The position numbers and the translations under genes are program-made. From Arthrobacter sp. KBS0703 (GTDB lineage: Bacteria; Actinomycetota; Actinomycetes; Actinomycetales; Micrococcaceae), in NCBI RefSeq assembly GCF_002008315.2, contig NZ_MVDG02000001.1, positions 4,154,001 to 4,218,000 of the forward strand: a DNA stretch of 64,000 nucleotides. Reading direction: 5' to 3'. Positions 35,987 through 49,018 of the stretch are shown one piece after another; the first letter of the stretch is position 1; every line of letters starts with the position of its first letter. The notes under the pieces are model-generated. The model did no database searches. It worked only from the letters and a program-made list of their open reading frames with translations, and was not told the origin of the DNA.

Positions 35987-36466
35987 ATGACGGAACCGCG
36001 CTGGCTCAATGCCGATGAACGCCGGGCCTGGCTTGCCCAGCTCAGCATCAACACCATGCTGCCGGCAGCTTTGGACACCCAGCTTCACGCCGCCGGCAAG
36101 GTCTCGCTGTTCGACTACAACGTGCTTGCCATGCTCTCCGAGGCGGAGGGCCGCTTCCTGCCGATGAGCGAACTCGCGGCGCGGACCAGCGCCTCCCTCT
36201 CCCGTCTCTCTCACGTTGTCACCAAGCTCCAGAACCGGGGCTGGGTGGAGCGCAGGCCCCATCCGGGGGACGCCCGCGTCACCACCGCGCACCTGACCGA
36301 GGAAGGCATGACCACGATCGTGGCGCTCGCCCCCGGCCACGTGGAATCCGTGCGTTCGCTGTTCCTCGATGCCCTGAGCGAGCGTGACGTGGCGGACCTG
36401 GCCCGCATCGGCGAGAAGATCGTGGCGCGGCTGGACAGCAACCACTGGATCCTCCGCGAGCAGTAA
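35987..36466 (+). CDS. MarR-family regulator
   Basis: A 159-residue protein with a central winged helix-turn-helix: FDYNVLAMLSEAEGRFLPMS, ELAARTSASLSRLSHVVTKL, then the wing ERRPHPGDARVTTAHLTEEG with the family's conserved Asp-Arg contact. Flanking helices form the dimer. AGGATGGGG precedes ATG. MarR proteins sense phenolic compounds or oxidants and usually repress a neighbour. The candidate targets are the divergent YciI-type gene or the SGNH hydrolase gene 56 bp downstream. Confidence 0.92.
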   Translation: MTEPRWLNADERRAWLAQLSINTMLPAALDTQLHAAGKVSLFDYNVLAMLSEAEGRFLPMSELAARTSASLSRLSHVVTKLQNRGWVERRPHPGDARVTTAHLTEEGMTTIVALAPGHVESVRSLFLDALSERDVADLARIGEKIVARLDSNHWILREQ

Positions 36467-36522
36467 GCTCAGCTCTGCCAGCCGTCTTGGTTGCTCCCGG
36501 CAACGGATGGCAGACTTGCCCT

Positions 36523-37284
36523 ATGGATTTCACGGCTCGGTATGTCGCTCTAGGAGACTCGTTCACGGAAGGCGTGGGTGACGACGACCCCACCCTGCCC
36601 AACGGAGTCCGGGGCTGGGCCGACCGCGTTGCCGAGCAGCTCGGATCAGCCGACCCCGGCTTCGGGTACGCGAACCTCGCCATCCGCGGCAAGAAGCTCC
36701 GCCAGATCATGGCTGAGCAGGTGGACGCGGCCGTCGAGCTCAAACCCACGCTGGTGAGCATCTATGCCGGGGCGAACGACATCCTCCGTCCGAAGGTCGA
36801 CATCGACAACCTGCTGGTGGACTACGACGCCGCCATCGCCAAACTGACCGCCACCGGCGCCAAGGTGGTCATGTTCACCGGCTTCGACTCCCGGGGGTCG
36901 AAGGTTTTCAGCACGACGCGCGGCCGCACCGCCATCTACAACGAACTGGTCCGCGGTATCGCCGGAGACCACGGGGCATTGCTCGTGGACTACTGGCGCT
37001 TCAGCGAGTATTACGACTGGGGCATGTGGGCGAAGGACCGGATGCACATGTCCGCCGCGGGCCACGCGAATATGGCCAAGCGCTTCCTGACTGTCCTTGA
37101 GCACGACCACTCCATCGAGGTTCCGCCGATGACTCCGGTGCCGGAGCTCGGCAAGGTGGAAGCGATCCGGGCCAACGCCCGCTGGGTGCGGGAGTTCGCC
37201 GCCCCGTGGGTAGTGCGGCGCGTCACCGGCAAATCATCCGGCGACAACCTCCAGCCGAGGTACAGCCAGCTCACCCGGCTCTAA
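36523..37284 (+). CDS. SGNH/GDSL-type hydrolase, copy 2
   Basis: A 253-residue SGNH hydrolase: block I GDSFTEGVGDDDP, block III YAGANDIL and block V KDRMHMSAAGH. It is a paralogue of the protein at 30482-31306, with the same order of conserved segments (LPNGVRGWADRVAEQL, YANLAIRGKKLRQIM) and the same basic tail with SGDNLQPRY. ATG 36523 gives a start close to block I, as in copy 1. It is probably co-transcribed with marR, 56 bp upstream. No signal peptide. Substrate unknown. Confidence 0.9.
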   Translation: MDFTARYVALGDSFTEGVGDDDPTLPNGVRGWADRVAEQLGSADPGFGYANLAIRGKKLRQIMAEQVDAAVELKPTLVSIYAGANDILRPKVDIDNLLVDYDAAIAKLTATGAKVVMFTGFDSRGSKVFSTTRGRTAIYNELVRGIAGDHGALLVDYWRFSEYYDWGMWAKDRMHMSAAGHANMAKRFLTVLEHDHSIEVPPMTPVPELGKVEAIRANARWVREFAAPWVVRRVTGKSSGDNLQPRYSQLTRL

Positions 37285-37288
37285 CGCT

Positions 37289-37355
37289 CCTCCGCCGGTC
37301 CAGCTTGCCCTCTGCCGGTTCAGCGTGCCCTCCGCTGGTCGAGCCTGTCGAGACC
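37289..37355. repeat. REP-like repeat cluster
   Basis: Three imperfect 20-bp units follow one another: GCCGGTCCAGCTTGCCCTCT, GCCGGTTCAGCGTGCCCTCC, GCTGGTCGAGCCTGTCGAGA. The last is the reverse form of the GGTTTCGACAGGCTCAACC motif found after both rRNA operons. It lies between the convergent SGNH and apbE genes. Confidence 0.7.
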
Positions 37356-38242
37356 TACCGCCGGAATCCGGGCGTCGCGAGGAGGTCCCCGTCCCTGCGG
37401 ACAGCCAGCACCTCCACGTCCCACAGTGCGGTTGCGCGGTGGAGCATCGGGACGCCGCCGGCCACGATCGCCGTTGCCAGCACGTCGGCTGTGACCACGT
37501 CCGCGGCGGCCACGGAAACCTGCCGGAACTCCGAGGCGCCTGCGGCAAGACTCCAGATATGGTCACCGCGTTCCGCTGAACCGGACGTCGCCAGCGCCGC
37601 CTTGCCGCCGCCGGACGCCAAACCGCCGGACGCCAAACCGCCGGACGCCAAACCGCCGGACGCCAAACCGTCCGGAGCAGACCGCTCCGACACAGCCCCG
37701 CCCAGCGGAAAGCCAGCCAGCAGGGTCCGCCGGTCGGCCGGATCGACGATGCCTGCCCGCCAGGGTTCGCCGCTGCCGGGAGCAGGTGAGCCGCTGACCA
37801 GCACATCCCCTCCGGCGTTGACGCACCAATCGTCCAGCCCCAGGGCGCGCAGTGAGGTGCCGGCTTCCCTGATCGCATGCCCCTTGATGAGCCCGGAGAG
37901 ATCCAAGGCTCCGTCCGGGCGTTCCGGCGTGAAGGCGCCCTGGGTCAGGAGCCGCCACCCGGCGGCCTCCTCATACCGCGCCCTCATCCCTGCCGAGGCG
38001 TCGCGCAGCACTAGCTCGCCCCGCGCCATCCTGCTGGCCTCCGAATCGGGCCGGTACAGGCTGAACGTCGCGTCCAGTTCGGTGAAAAGGCGTTCGACGA
38101 CGGCGGTGGCCGCTTCCAGCTCATCCTCCGCCGCCTGGGGTGCCCTATGGGTATCGGCGGGGACGGTCAGGCTGATGACCGTGCCCATGCAGGTGAAGGT
38201 GCGGGCCCGCAGACGGTATCTGTTGTCAGAGGTTTGCTGCAT
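37355..38242 (-). CDS. apbE: ApbE, FAD:protein FMN transferase
   Basis: A 295-residue flavin transferase. It attaches FMN from FAD to a Ser/Thr of target proteins outside the membrane. Visible family motifs: CMGTVISLTV, DATFSLYRPDSEASRM, GALDLSGLIKGHAI, CVNAGGDVLVSG and ATSGSAERGDHIW. An unusual run of four LASGG repeats (near residues 190-215) interrupts the region before ATSGSAERGDH and comes from a 15-bp tandem DNA repeat. No signal peptide or lipobox is seen. It overlaps the FMN-binding protein gene by 17 bp, its likely substrate. Confidence 0.92.
   Translation of the reverse strand: MQQTSDNRYRLRARTFTCMGTVISLTVPADTHRAPQAAEDELEAATAVVERLFTELDATFSLYRPDSEASRMARGELVLRDASAGMRARYEEAAGWRLLTQGAFTPERPDGALDLSGLIKGHAIREAGTSLRALGLDDWCVNAGGDVLVSGSPAPGSGEPWRAGIVDPADRRTLLAGFPLGGAVSERSAPDGLASGGLASGGLASGGLASGGGKAALATSGSAERGDHIWSLAAGASEFRQVSVAAADVVTADVLATAIVAGGVPMLHRATALWDVEVLAVRRDGDLLATPGFRR
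37608..37667. repeat. Four-copy 15-bp tandem repeat inside apbE
   Basis: The unit CCGCCGGACGCCAAA occurs four times without change at 37608-37667. A partly matching copy follows. It encodes repeated LASGG and keeps the frame, so copy number could vary without stopping translation. Confidence 0.9.
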
Positions 38243-38759
38243 CGAGGGCCGCCTGGAGCGAGGTGAGGTAGGCGTCGCTGGTCACGGTGGCGCCGCCCAC
38301 CGTCTGCACGTTGGCCGACTGGGCCTGGAGCACCTCGCTGCGCAGGATCGGGGCGGCGTAGTTGCTGATCTGCACGGACCTTCCCTCGTGATCCGTGAGT
38401 TTCAGGGCGGTGACGTCAGTGATGGCGCCGGCCTTGACCGTAATCTGCACCTGGACCGTACCGAAGCGGGTCTGGACGACGTCGCCGTCGTACGTTCCGC
38501 CGGCTTTGGCCGCCGCCCCCGCAGAGCCCGCCGCGCCCGCCGCGCCTGTGGTCCCGGAAGAGCCGGTCCCCGAGGAGCTGGTTCCGGAAGAACCTGAGGC
38601 GCCGGACGTGTCCGGCCCGGACGAGGATTCCTCGGCGTTGCCTGTGGACGCGGCGGCCACCACGCTGCGGGTATCCGCCACGTGGACGCCTGATTGCCAG
38701 CCGGCCAGGAGGATTCCGGCGGAAGCCAAGGCGGCTGAAACTGCTGCTCTGATTCTCAC
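38226..38759 (-). CDS. FMN-binding domain protein, exported
   Basis: A 177-residue protein. The N-terminus is a signal or anchor sequence (AAVSAALASAGILLAG), followed by about 60 residues rich in Ser, Gly, Thr and Ala. The C-terminal FMN-binding domain starts GTYDGDVVQTRFGTVQVQIT and ends VGGATVTSDAYLTSLQAALD. In the family the Thr of the SGAT-type motif receives FMN from ApbE; here the motif is GGAT, with the Thr kept. It lies between apbE and the flavocytochrome gene with overlaps on both sides, so it is probably an electron carrier outside the membrane. Confidence 0.9.
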   Translation of the reverse strand: MRIRAAVSAALASAGILLAGWQSGVHVADTRSVVAAASTGNAEESSSGPDTSGASGSSGTSSSGTGSSGTTGAAGAAGSAGAAAKAGGTYDGDVVQTRFGTVQVQITVKAGAITDVTALKLTDHEGRSVQISNYAAPILRSEVLQAQSANVQTVGGATVTSDAYLTSLQAALDAANL

Positions 38760-40225
38760 CAGTCAAACCTTTCGTAATGAAGCTGATCTTCGCGGACGCC
38801 CGCCGAACGGGCGGCGCTGAGGACATTCGTTGCCCATCCTGCGGGGCCGCAGACATAGACGTCGGCATCGGCGATGTCCGGGGCGTAGTCGGTCAGGGCG
38901 TAGCCGGCCCGATGCCCGGCCACCGGAAGCCAGCTGTCTGGAGCGCCCGGATCCCGGGCGCCTGTGAGGTGAAACAGGGTGGCGCCGCGGCGCCGGCACA
39001 GCTCAAGGATTTCGCCGCTGAGGTAGAGCTCGTGGTCGCTGTGTCCGCGGAGCAGGACGGTGGCCTGGCCGGGGGCAAACGGAGTGCGTTCCAGAAGGGC
39101 CCGCAGCGGCGTGATGCCGATGCCGGCGCCGATCATGACGACCCGGTCCCTGCTGCGGGCAGCGGAACTGAAGAGTCCGTAGGGGCCTTCGACCGCCACC
39201 TTGGTCCCTGGCCTTAGCGCTGCCAGCTGCGCGGTGCCCCTGCCAAGATTCCGCACTGTGATCCGCAGCAGTCCGCGCCCGTCGTTCCCCGGCGTCATCG
39301 GCTCGGCCGAGAGGCTGAAGGGATGCGGATGCCACCAGAGGCCGGGGGCCAGGAACCGCCAAATGAAGAACCTGCCGCCGTTGCCCTCCAGTGCCTTCAA
39401 GTGCAGTCCGCTCATCTCAATACTGATCACACCCGGGGCTTCGGCCGTCACGCGTTCAACCGTCAGCTGGTGCCGGAAGGTGGCGAGCACCGGCTGCATC
39501 ACCCGGTAGTAGAGCAGGGCGGCGCCGGTCGCCGCGCAGATGGCAATCCAGTACCAGCGCTGCCATGTCCCCTCCGCGAAGAGTCCGCCCACGCTGAACT
39601 GGTGCGGCAGTGCCGTCAGCACGGCCGCGTAGGTGAGCAGGTGCACGACGTACCAGAATTCGTACGGGAAGCGGCGGCGTACTGCCACCAGCGACGTCAC
39701 CACCACGGCGATGAAGAGCGCCAGGGAGACGAAGGCAAGCCACATGTCCGGCACCAGCACCCAGAGGGCCACTGCCTCGCTGACCGGGTCCAAGCCCTCC
39801 GCCATGCCGTAGCCAACAGCTATCAGGATGCCGTGCGCCAGCAGCAGGTACAGGGACGGTTTCCCCAGCTTCCGGTGGAACTCCAGGGCTCGGTCGTGCC
39901 CCACCGCGCCATCGATCAGCGGAATCCGGGCGGCCAGCAGGAGCATGAGCAGAACCAGGTCCATGCCGGCCAGCCCGGCAACGATGCCCAGGGCGGTGAC
40001 GCCGGAGGCTACCGTCGAGACCGCCGCCATGCCGCCGTCGGCCAGCCACAACGAAACGGAGGCAGCCAGTGAGCCCCACGCCGCCACCGTCAGTGCATCG
40101 GCGCGGAGGAGGCGGCGCCGGTGCAGGGCCGCAAAGCGGGGCCAGGCCCCCTTGCCGGCGGGCAGTCCGCTGCCGGGGTTTCGCGGATCATCGGTCCCAA
40201 GACGGGGAGAGAGCTGTGTGTTCAT
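38756..40225 (-). CDS. Ferric-reductase-like transmembrane flavocytochrome
   Basis: A 489-residue protein. The N-terminal half has about six helices with histidines for two haems (GHDRALEFHRKLGKP, LLLAHGILIAVGYG, YVVHLLTYAAVLTALPHQFS). The C-terminal half has an FAD domain (WWHPHPFSLSAEP) and an NAD(P) domain (MIGAGIGITPLRALLERTP, YVCGPAGWATNVL). It moves electrons from cytoplasmic NAD(P)H across the membrane. It overlaps the FMN-binding protein gene by four bases, so it is the likely electron source for that protein and ApbE's target. A role in metal reduction or redox repair is inferred. Confidence 0.92.
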   Translation of the reverse strand: MNTQLSPRLGTDDPRNPGSGLPAGKGAWPRFAALHRRRLLRADALTVAAWGSLAASVSLWLADGGMAAVSTVASGVTALGIVAGLAGMDLVLLMLLLAARIPLIDGAVGHDRALEFHRKLGKPSLYLLLAHGILIAVGYGMAEGLDPVSEAVALWVLVPDMWLAFVSLALFIAVVVTSLVAVRRRFPYEFWYVVHLLTYAAVLTALPHQFSVGGLFAEGTWQRWYWIAICAATGAALLYYRVMQPVLATFRHQLTVERVTAEAPGVISIEMSGLHLKALEGNGGRFFIWRFLAPGLWWHPHPFSLSAEPMTPGNDGRGLLRITVRNLGRGTAQLAALRPGTKVAVEGPYGLFSSAARSRDRVVMIGAGIGITPLRALLERTPFAPGQATVLLRGHSDHELYLSGEILELCRRRGATLFHLTGARDPGAPDSWLPVAGHRAGYALTDYAPDIADADVYVCGPAGWATNVLSAARSAGVREDQLHYERFDW

Positions 40226-40721
40226 GACTCAAGATTCCGCCTTGAGGCTTTCATTTTGCTGTGAAAACCCTTCTCCCCGGGTGTGACTTCGCTGCAGGCA
40301 GTCCCGACGCCCATGAGGCCGTGCACCGGCCGCCTCGCATACACCCGCTGACGCGTGATTGGCCTTTAATTGGCGCGTCTCGTAGACTTGGTGGGCGCTA
40401 GGTGGCGCGGAGCGTGTGCAATTGCTCCGGTTGACGGTGGCTGTTGTCAGTAATGGCAGCTCCGGCGGCCGGTAGTTAGGGGCTCAAGTTGCGTGCATTC
40501 CAGTATTTCGCCCAGCATCCCGGCACTTCGCGGTGGCTTCCACTGCCCGGTGCCCGTGGCTCATCGTATTCGCCGCAGCAAGGAATTCCACGGCTTTTCG
40601 CCGTCGATTTCAGGCCTGCGGAATTATCGGAAACGCATGTGGCTGGATGCGGACGCCGCCTGCCGCACGGTGACGCAGAACTCTGCCAGCCGTTTCAATT
40701 ATTTTTCAGAGGAGAGTCGTC
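40226..40721 (+). promoter_or_regulatory. Long gap and 5' leader before rpmB
   Basis: No gene is seen in these 496 bp. A plausible promoter is TTGGCC (40359-40364), 18 bp, TAGACT (40383-40388), leaving a leader of about 320 nt before rpmB. I looked for a Zur-box-like AT-rich palindrome and did not find a clear one. The leader has GC-rich arms that could fold, such as GGAATTCCACGGCTTTTCGC. Confidence 0.4.
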
Positions 40722-40958
40722 ATGGCAGCACACTGCCAGGTGACCGGAGCCGAGCCGGGCTTTGGACACAGCATTTCGCACTCGCACCGCCGCAACAAGC
40801 GCCGGTTCGACCCGAACATTCAGAAGAAGCGCTACTGGGTTCCGTCCCTGCGCCGCAATGTCACCCTGCAGGTCTCTGCAAAGGGCATTAAGACCATCGA
40901 CGTACGCGGCATCGACGTAGTCGTCGCCGCCATCCTGGCACGAGGGGTGAAGCTCTAG
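40722..40958 (+). CDS. rpmB: 50S ribosomal protein L28
   Basis: A 78-residue L28. [20 protein letters not shown] near the start and [20 protein letters not shown] are the family core. GAGGAG lies about 9 bp upstream of ATG. Only one cysteine is present, so no four-cysteine zinc site is formed. It begins an operon with L33 and S14; its stop shares one base with the L33 start. Confidence 0.97.
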   Translation: MAAHCQVTGAEPGFGHSISHSHRRNKRRFDPNIQKKRYWVPSLRRNVTLQVSAKGIKTIDVRGIDVVVAAILARGVKL

Positions 40959-41125
40959 TGGCTAAGGACAAGGACGTACGTCCGATCATCAAGCTCAAGT
41001 CGACCGCGGGCACGGGTTACACCTACGTAACGCGTAAGAACCGTCGTAACGATCCGGACCGCATGGTCCTGAAGAAGTACGACCCCAAGATCCGCAAGCA
41101 CGTCGAATTCCGAGAGGAGCGCTAA
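40958..41125 (+). CDS. rpmG: 50S ribosomal protein L33, cysteine-free type
   Basis: A 55-residue L33 starting with GTG (TAGTG overlap with rpmB). The sequence includes [20 protein letters not shown] and [20 protein letters not shown]. The two CxxC pairs of the zinc-binding form are missing, so this is the zinc-independent form. It is placed between L28 and S14, as in many actinobacteria. Confidence 0.96.
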   Translation: MAKDKDVRPIIKLKSTAGTGYTYVTRKNRRNDPDRMVLKKYDPKIRKHVEFREER

Positions 41126-41129
41126 ACAC

Positions 41130-41435
41130 ATGGCTAAGAAGTCAATGATCGCTAAGAACGAACAGCGTAAAGTCATCGTCGAGCGTTATGCTGCAAAGCG
41201 CCTCGAACTGAAGAAGGCTCTGGTTGACCCCAACTCGACCGACGAAGTTCGCGAAGCTGCACGCCTCGGCCTGCAGAAGCTGCCCCGCAACGCCTCACCG
41301 GTACGTCTGCGTAACCGCGACATCATCGATGGCCGTCCCCGCGGCACCTTCCAGAAGTTCGGTATCTCCCGTGTTCGCTTCCGCGACATGGCTCACCGCG
41401 GTGAGCTCCCGGGCATCACGAAGTCTTCCTGGTAA
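41130..41435 (+). CDS. rpsN: 30S ribosomal protein S14, long cysteine-free type
   Basis: A 101-residue S14. [20 protein letters not shown] begins the long form, and the region that holds the CxxC zinc site in short S14 is replaced by [20 protein letters not shown]. The C-terminus [20 protein letters not shown] is well conserved. It assembles into the head of the 30S subunit. It is last in the rpmB-rpmG-rpsN operon, followed by a strong terminator. Confidence 0.97.
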   Translation: MAKKSMIAKNEQRKVIVERYAAKRLELKKALVDPNSTDEVREAARLGLQKLPRNASPVRLRNRDIIDGRPRGTFQKFGISRVRFRDMAHRGELPGITKSSW

Positions 41436-41462
41436 TTCAGCACTGCTGATTCCAGCTGCTTG

Positions 41463-41500
41463 AGAAGGGCCGGCAACCGTATGGTTGCCGGCCCTTCTTT
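41463..41500 (+). terminator. Terminator of rpmB-rpmG-rpsN
   Basis: A 16-bp perfect stem, AGAAGGGCCGGCAACC / GGTTGCCGGCCCTTCT, with a 4-nt loop GTAT, followed by TT. It lies 28 bp after the rpsN stop. Confidence 0.9.
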
Positions 41501-41654
41501 GCGTTAACGCCGCGTCGGCGCCGCGCCGGTCTGTGGGTGACGCACCACACAAAGCGGAATTACGACGCCGGCACCCGGCTTTTCGCCCGGACCGCACCAT
41601 TTTTCCGCGGAATCACGCGGATCCCGGCCCCGCGGGAGGCGTGTTTGGGTGGGT

Positions 41655-41683
41655 TTGCGGTGGGGGTGGGGTGGGTGTATTGT
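41655..41683 (+). promoter_or_regulatory. rRNA promoter, operon 1
   Basis: TTGCGG (41655-41660), 17-bp G/T-rich spacer, TATTGT (41678-41683), about 420 bp before 16S. It is identical in operon 2. Confidence 0.65.
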
Positions 41684-41923
41684 TTTCTAAGTCGCCGCGA
41701 GGGGGCCAGCGAGGAGCTGGTGTCCGGAGGCGGCCAAATCCCCTTCTTGAACAGCCTGTGAATGGTTCGCTTGTTTGGCGTGCCGGGAGCGGGTGGGGCT
41801 GGTTTTGTTTGTTGGTGTGGGTCCTGGAACATGGATTTGCGTCGGGGGCTGAAACCGGGTAAGTTTGAAAAGTTGCTCCGGAGCGATCCACGGCTGTTTG
41901 GTTGTGGTGGTGCCGGGTGTGTC

Positions 41924-41952
41924 TGTTGTTTGAGAACTCAATAGTGTGCCAA
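41924..41952 (+). promoter_or_regulatory. rRNA leader: boxA-like element and 16S processing stem
   Basis: TGTTGTTTGAGAACT (41924-41938) recurs before 23S at 44011-44025 and resembles the antitermination boxA region of actinobacterial rRNA leaders. AGTGTGCCAA (41943-41952) pairs with TTGGCACACT (43840-43849) after 16S, giving the base of an RNase III processing stem. Confidence 0.7.
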
Positions 41953-42101
41953 GTTTGTTGATACCGGTTTATTTTATATGAATTGGTTGAATTTGCCGGG
42001 CCCGCCACCCCGTGGTGTGGTCTGGTTTTGACAGCTGGTTTCAAATTTTGTGCAGGGTGCGTGTCCCGTTTTCCCGGGGGCGCATGTTGTGTCTGTTTTA
42101 C

Positions 42102-47314
<5,213 letters not shown>

Positions 47315-47538
47315 CCACACACCACCCCGCAAACGGATTCAAAAGCGTTTGCACCCAGGGGCGGTAAGAAGAAACAAGACTGCTTGCGTCCACTATGTGG
47401 TTCCCGACCAACAAACCCGCACCACCGGTTTGTTGCACAGGAACCAACAACTACATAACAACACCACACCTGCCCTTCACCGGGCAGGGATGTTGTAACC
47501 ACAAATTTCCCAACCCCCAAAAGGGTTGCGGAGCAAGG

Positions 47539-47656
47539 GTTACGGCGGTCATAGCGTGGGGGAAACGCCCGGTCCCATTCCGAACCCGGAAGCTAAGACC
47601 CACAGCGCCGATGGTACTGCACCCGGGAGGGTGTGGGAGAGTAGGTCACCGCCGGA
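47539..47656 (+). rRNA. rrf: 5S ribosomal RNA, operon 1
   Basis: A 118-nt 5S with GTTACGGCGGTCATAGCG at the start, the conserved CCCATTCCGAACCCGGAAGC, and a 3' end GGTCACCGCCGGA that pairs with the start. Confidence 0.96.
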
Positions 47657-47672
47657 CAACCATTACACGGTC

Positions 47673-47710
47673 GAGAGCCCCAACCACAAGGTTGGGGCTC
47701 TCCCGCATTT
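47673..47710 (+). terminator. rRNA operon 1 terminator
   Basis: GAGAGCCCCAACC and GGTTGGGGCTCTC form a 13-bp stem with a 4-nt loop, followed by CCCGCATTT. Confidence 0.9.
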
Positions 47711-47755
47711 AACCCCCTCAACCCGGCCGCACCGCCCCAACCAACGCGGCCGGCC

Positions 47756-47777
47756 GGTTTCGACAGGCTCAACCAGC
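47756..47777. repeat. REP-like motif
   Basis: GGTTTCGACAGGCTCAACC-type sequence between the rRNA terminator and lacI. Related copies are at 58345-58430 and, reversed, at 37334-37355. Confidence 0.65.
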
Positions 47778-47807
47778 GGCCGGTGCCCGCATCTAGACTT
47801 ACCAACT

Positions 47808-48917
47808 ATGACCACTTCTTCCGGCGATGTTCCCTCCGGCCTTGCCCCGGGCGCTTCCGCCGGACCCGCCCGGCGGGCCACCATCCTTGACGTGGCAGCC
47901 GCGGCCGGCGTCTCGAGGCAGACCGTCACCCGCGCCATGAACGCGATGCCGGGTATTCGCCGGGAAACACGTGAGCGCGTCCAAGAGACGGCACGCCAAC
48001 TGGGGTACACGCCCAGCCGTTTTGCCAAGGGGCTGGTCCAAGGAGCGCGCACCTCGGTGGGGCTGGCCATTCCTGACCTCACCAACCCGTACTATCCGGC
48101 GTTTGCGTCCAGCGTGGTTGAGCTGGCCACGCAGCGCGGCTGGCACGTCGTCATGGATGACTACGGCCACGGCGGTACCACTGGCGTCGAGTCAGTGCAG
48201 CATCTCGCTCCACAGGTGGACGCCGTGATCGGATACTTGGGCGGAGCGGCGGACGAGGCGCAGGCCATCCTTGGGCGCCGGCCCCTGGTGGTTCTCGACC
48301 AGCCTGCGGGATCCGCGTCCGGCGGGATCGCCTTTGACTACACGCACGCCGCGCGAACCGCCTTGGAACACCTGCGGGCCAGGGGCTGCCGCCAGCTGGC
48401 CTACATCGATCGCGCCTGGGCCGGCACGGAGCACAGCTCCCCGGAACCCGCGGGCGCCGCCGGGCCAAGGCCCGGAACTGACCCGGTTCAAGGCGTTGTC
48501 ACCGTGCGTGGTCAGGCGTTTTCCCGCAGCGCGGCTGACTCCGGAATAGCCCTGGCCGTGTCCGCCTCCCCGGAGTCGGCGGACGCGGCCCGAAAAGTGA
48601 CGCGGCGGCTGCTCGACGAGCACCCCCAAACGGACGGAATCGTGGTGTTCAACGACCTCATGGCGGCCGGCGTATTGAAGGCGTTGGCCGACGTGGGGCG
48701 GGCCGTCCCGGCTGATTGTGCCGTGATCGGCATGGATGGCATCCCGCTCGGTGAGTTGCTGACTCCTGAGCTGAGCACTCTCGCGCTGGACCTGCGGGAG
48801 GTGGGGAGGGCCGCCGTCGAACTCCTTGACGGCTTGCTTACCGGATCCCTTGAGCCCGGCGGTCCGGGTACGGACCTGTTGCTCCGGCACCACCTGGTGC
48901 TGCGCCAGTCCGCCTGA
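47808..48917 (+). CDS. LacI-family regulator
   Basis: A 369-residue protein. After a 22-residue tail, the N-terminal helix-turn-helix reads ATILDVAAAAGVSRQTVTRA with hinge region ARQLGYTPSRFAKGLVQGAR. The periplasmic-binding-like effector domain follows (VGLAIPDLTNPYYPAFASSV, IDYT-type sites such as GGIAFDYTHAARTAL, and GIVVFNDLMAAGVLKALADV). ATG at 47808 was chosen because it fits the usual length. It lies directly upstream of lacZ with a 14-bp palindrome between, so it is inferred to repress lacZ and respond to a beta-galactoside. Confidence 0.92.
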   Translation: MTTSSGDVPSGLAPGASAGPARRATILDVAAAAGVSRQTVTRAMNAMPGIRRETRERVQETARQLGYTPSRFAKGLVQGARTSVGLAIPDLTNPYYPAFASSVVELATQRGWHVVMDDYGHGGTTGVESVQHLAPQVDAVIGYLGGAADEAQAILGRRPLVVLDQPAGSASGGIAFDYTHAARTALEHLRARGCRQLAYIDRAWAGTEHSSPEPAGAAGPRPGTDPVQGVVTVRGQAFSRSAADSGIALAVSASPESADAARKVTRRLLDEHPQTDGIVVFNDLMAAGVLKALADVGRAVPADCAVIGMDGIPLGELLTPELSTLALDLREVGRAAVELLDGLLTGSLEPGGPGTDLLLRHHLVLRQSA

Positions 48918-48959
48918 CCGGGAGCCTGGCCCTACCCAAACTGCCTGGATCACATTAGG

Positions 48960-48985
48960 CTTGTACAAGTTCGTGAACGTTCACG
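48960..48985. promoter_or_regulatory. LacI-type operator before lacZ
   Basis: CGTGAACGTTCACG (48972-48985) is a perfect palindrome with the central CG pair usual for LacI-family sites, 33 bp before the lacZ ATG. CTTGTACAAG (48960-48969) is a second palindrome directly upstream. Confidence 0.75.
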
Positions 48986-49018
48986 GAAATCATCATAGGC
49001 CCACCCAGGGGAACAAAT

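Noticed and set aside
37608..37667. Tandem repeat as a CRISPR array
   Set aside because: Units are adjacent without spacers and lie in frame within apbE.
40226..40721. Zur box before rpmB
   Set aside because: No AT-rich palindrome matching the actinobacterial Zur consensus could be found by eye, so no site is claimed.
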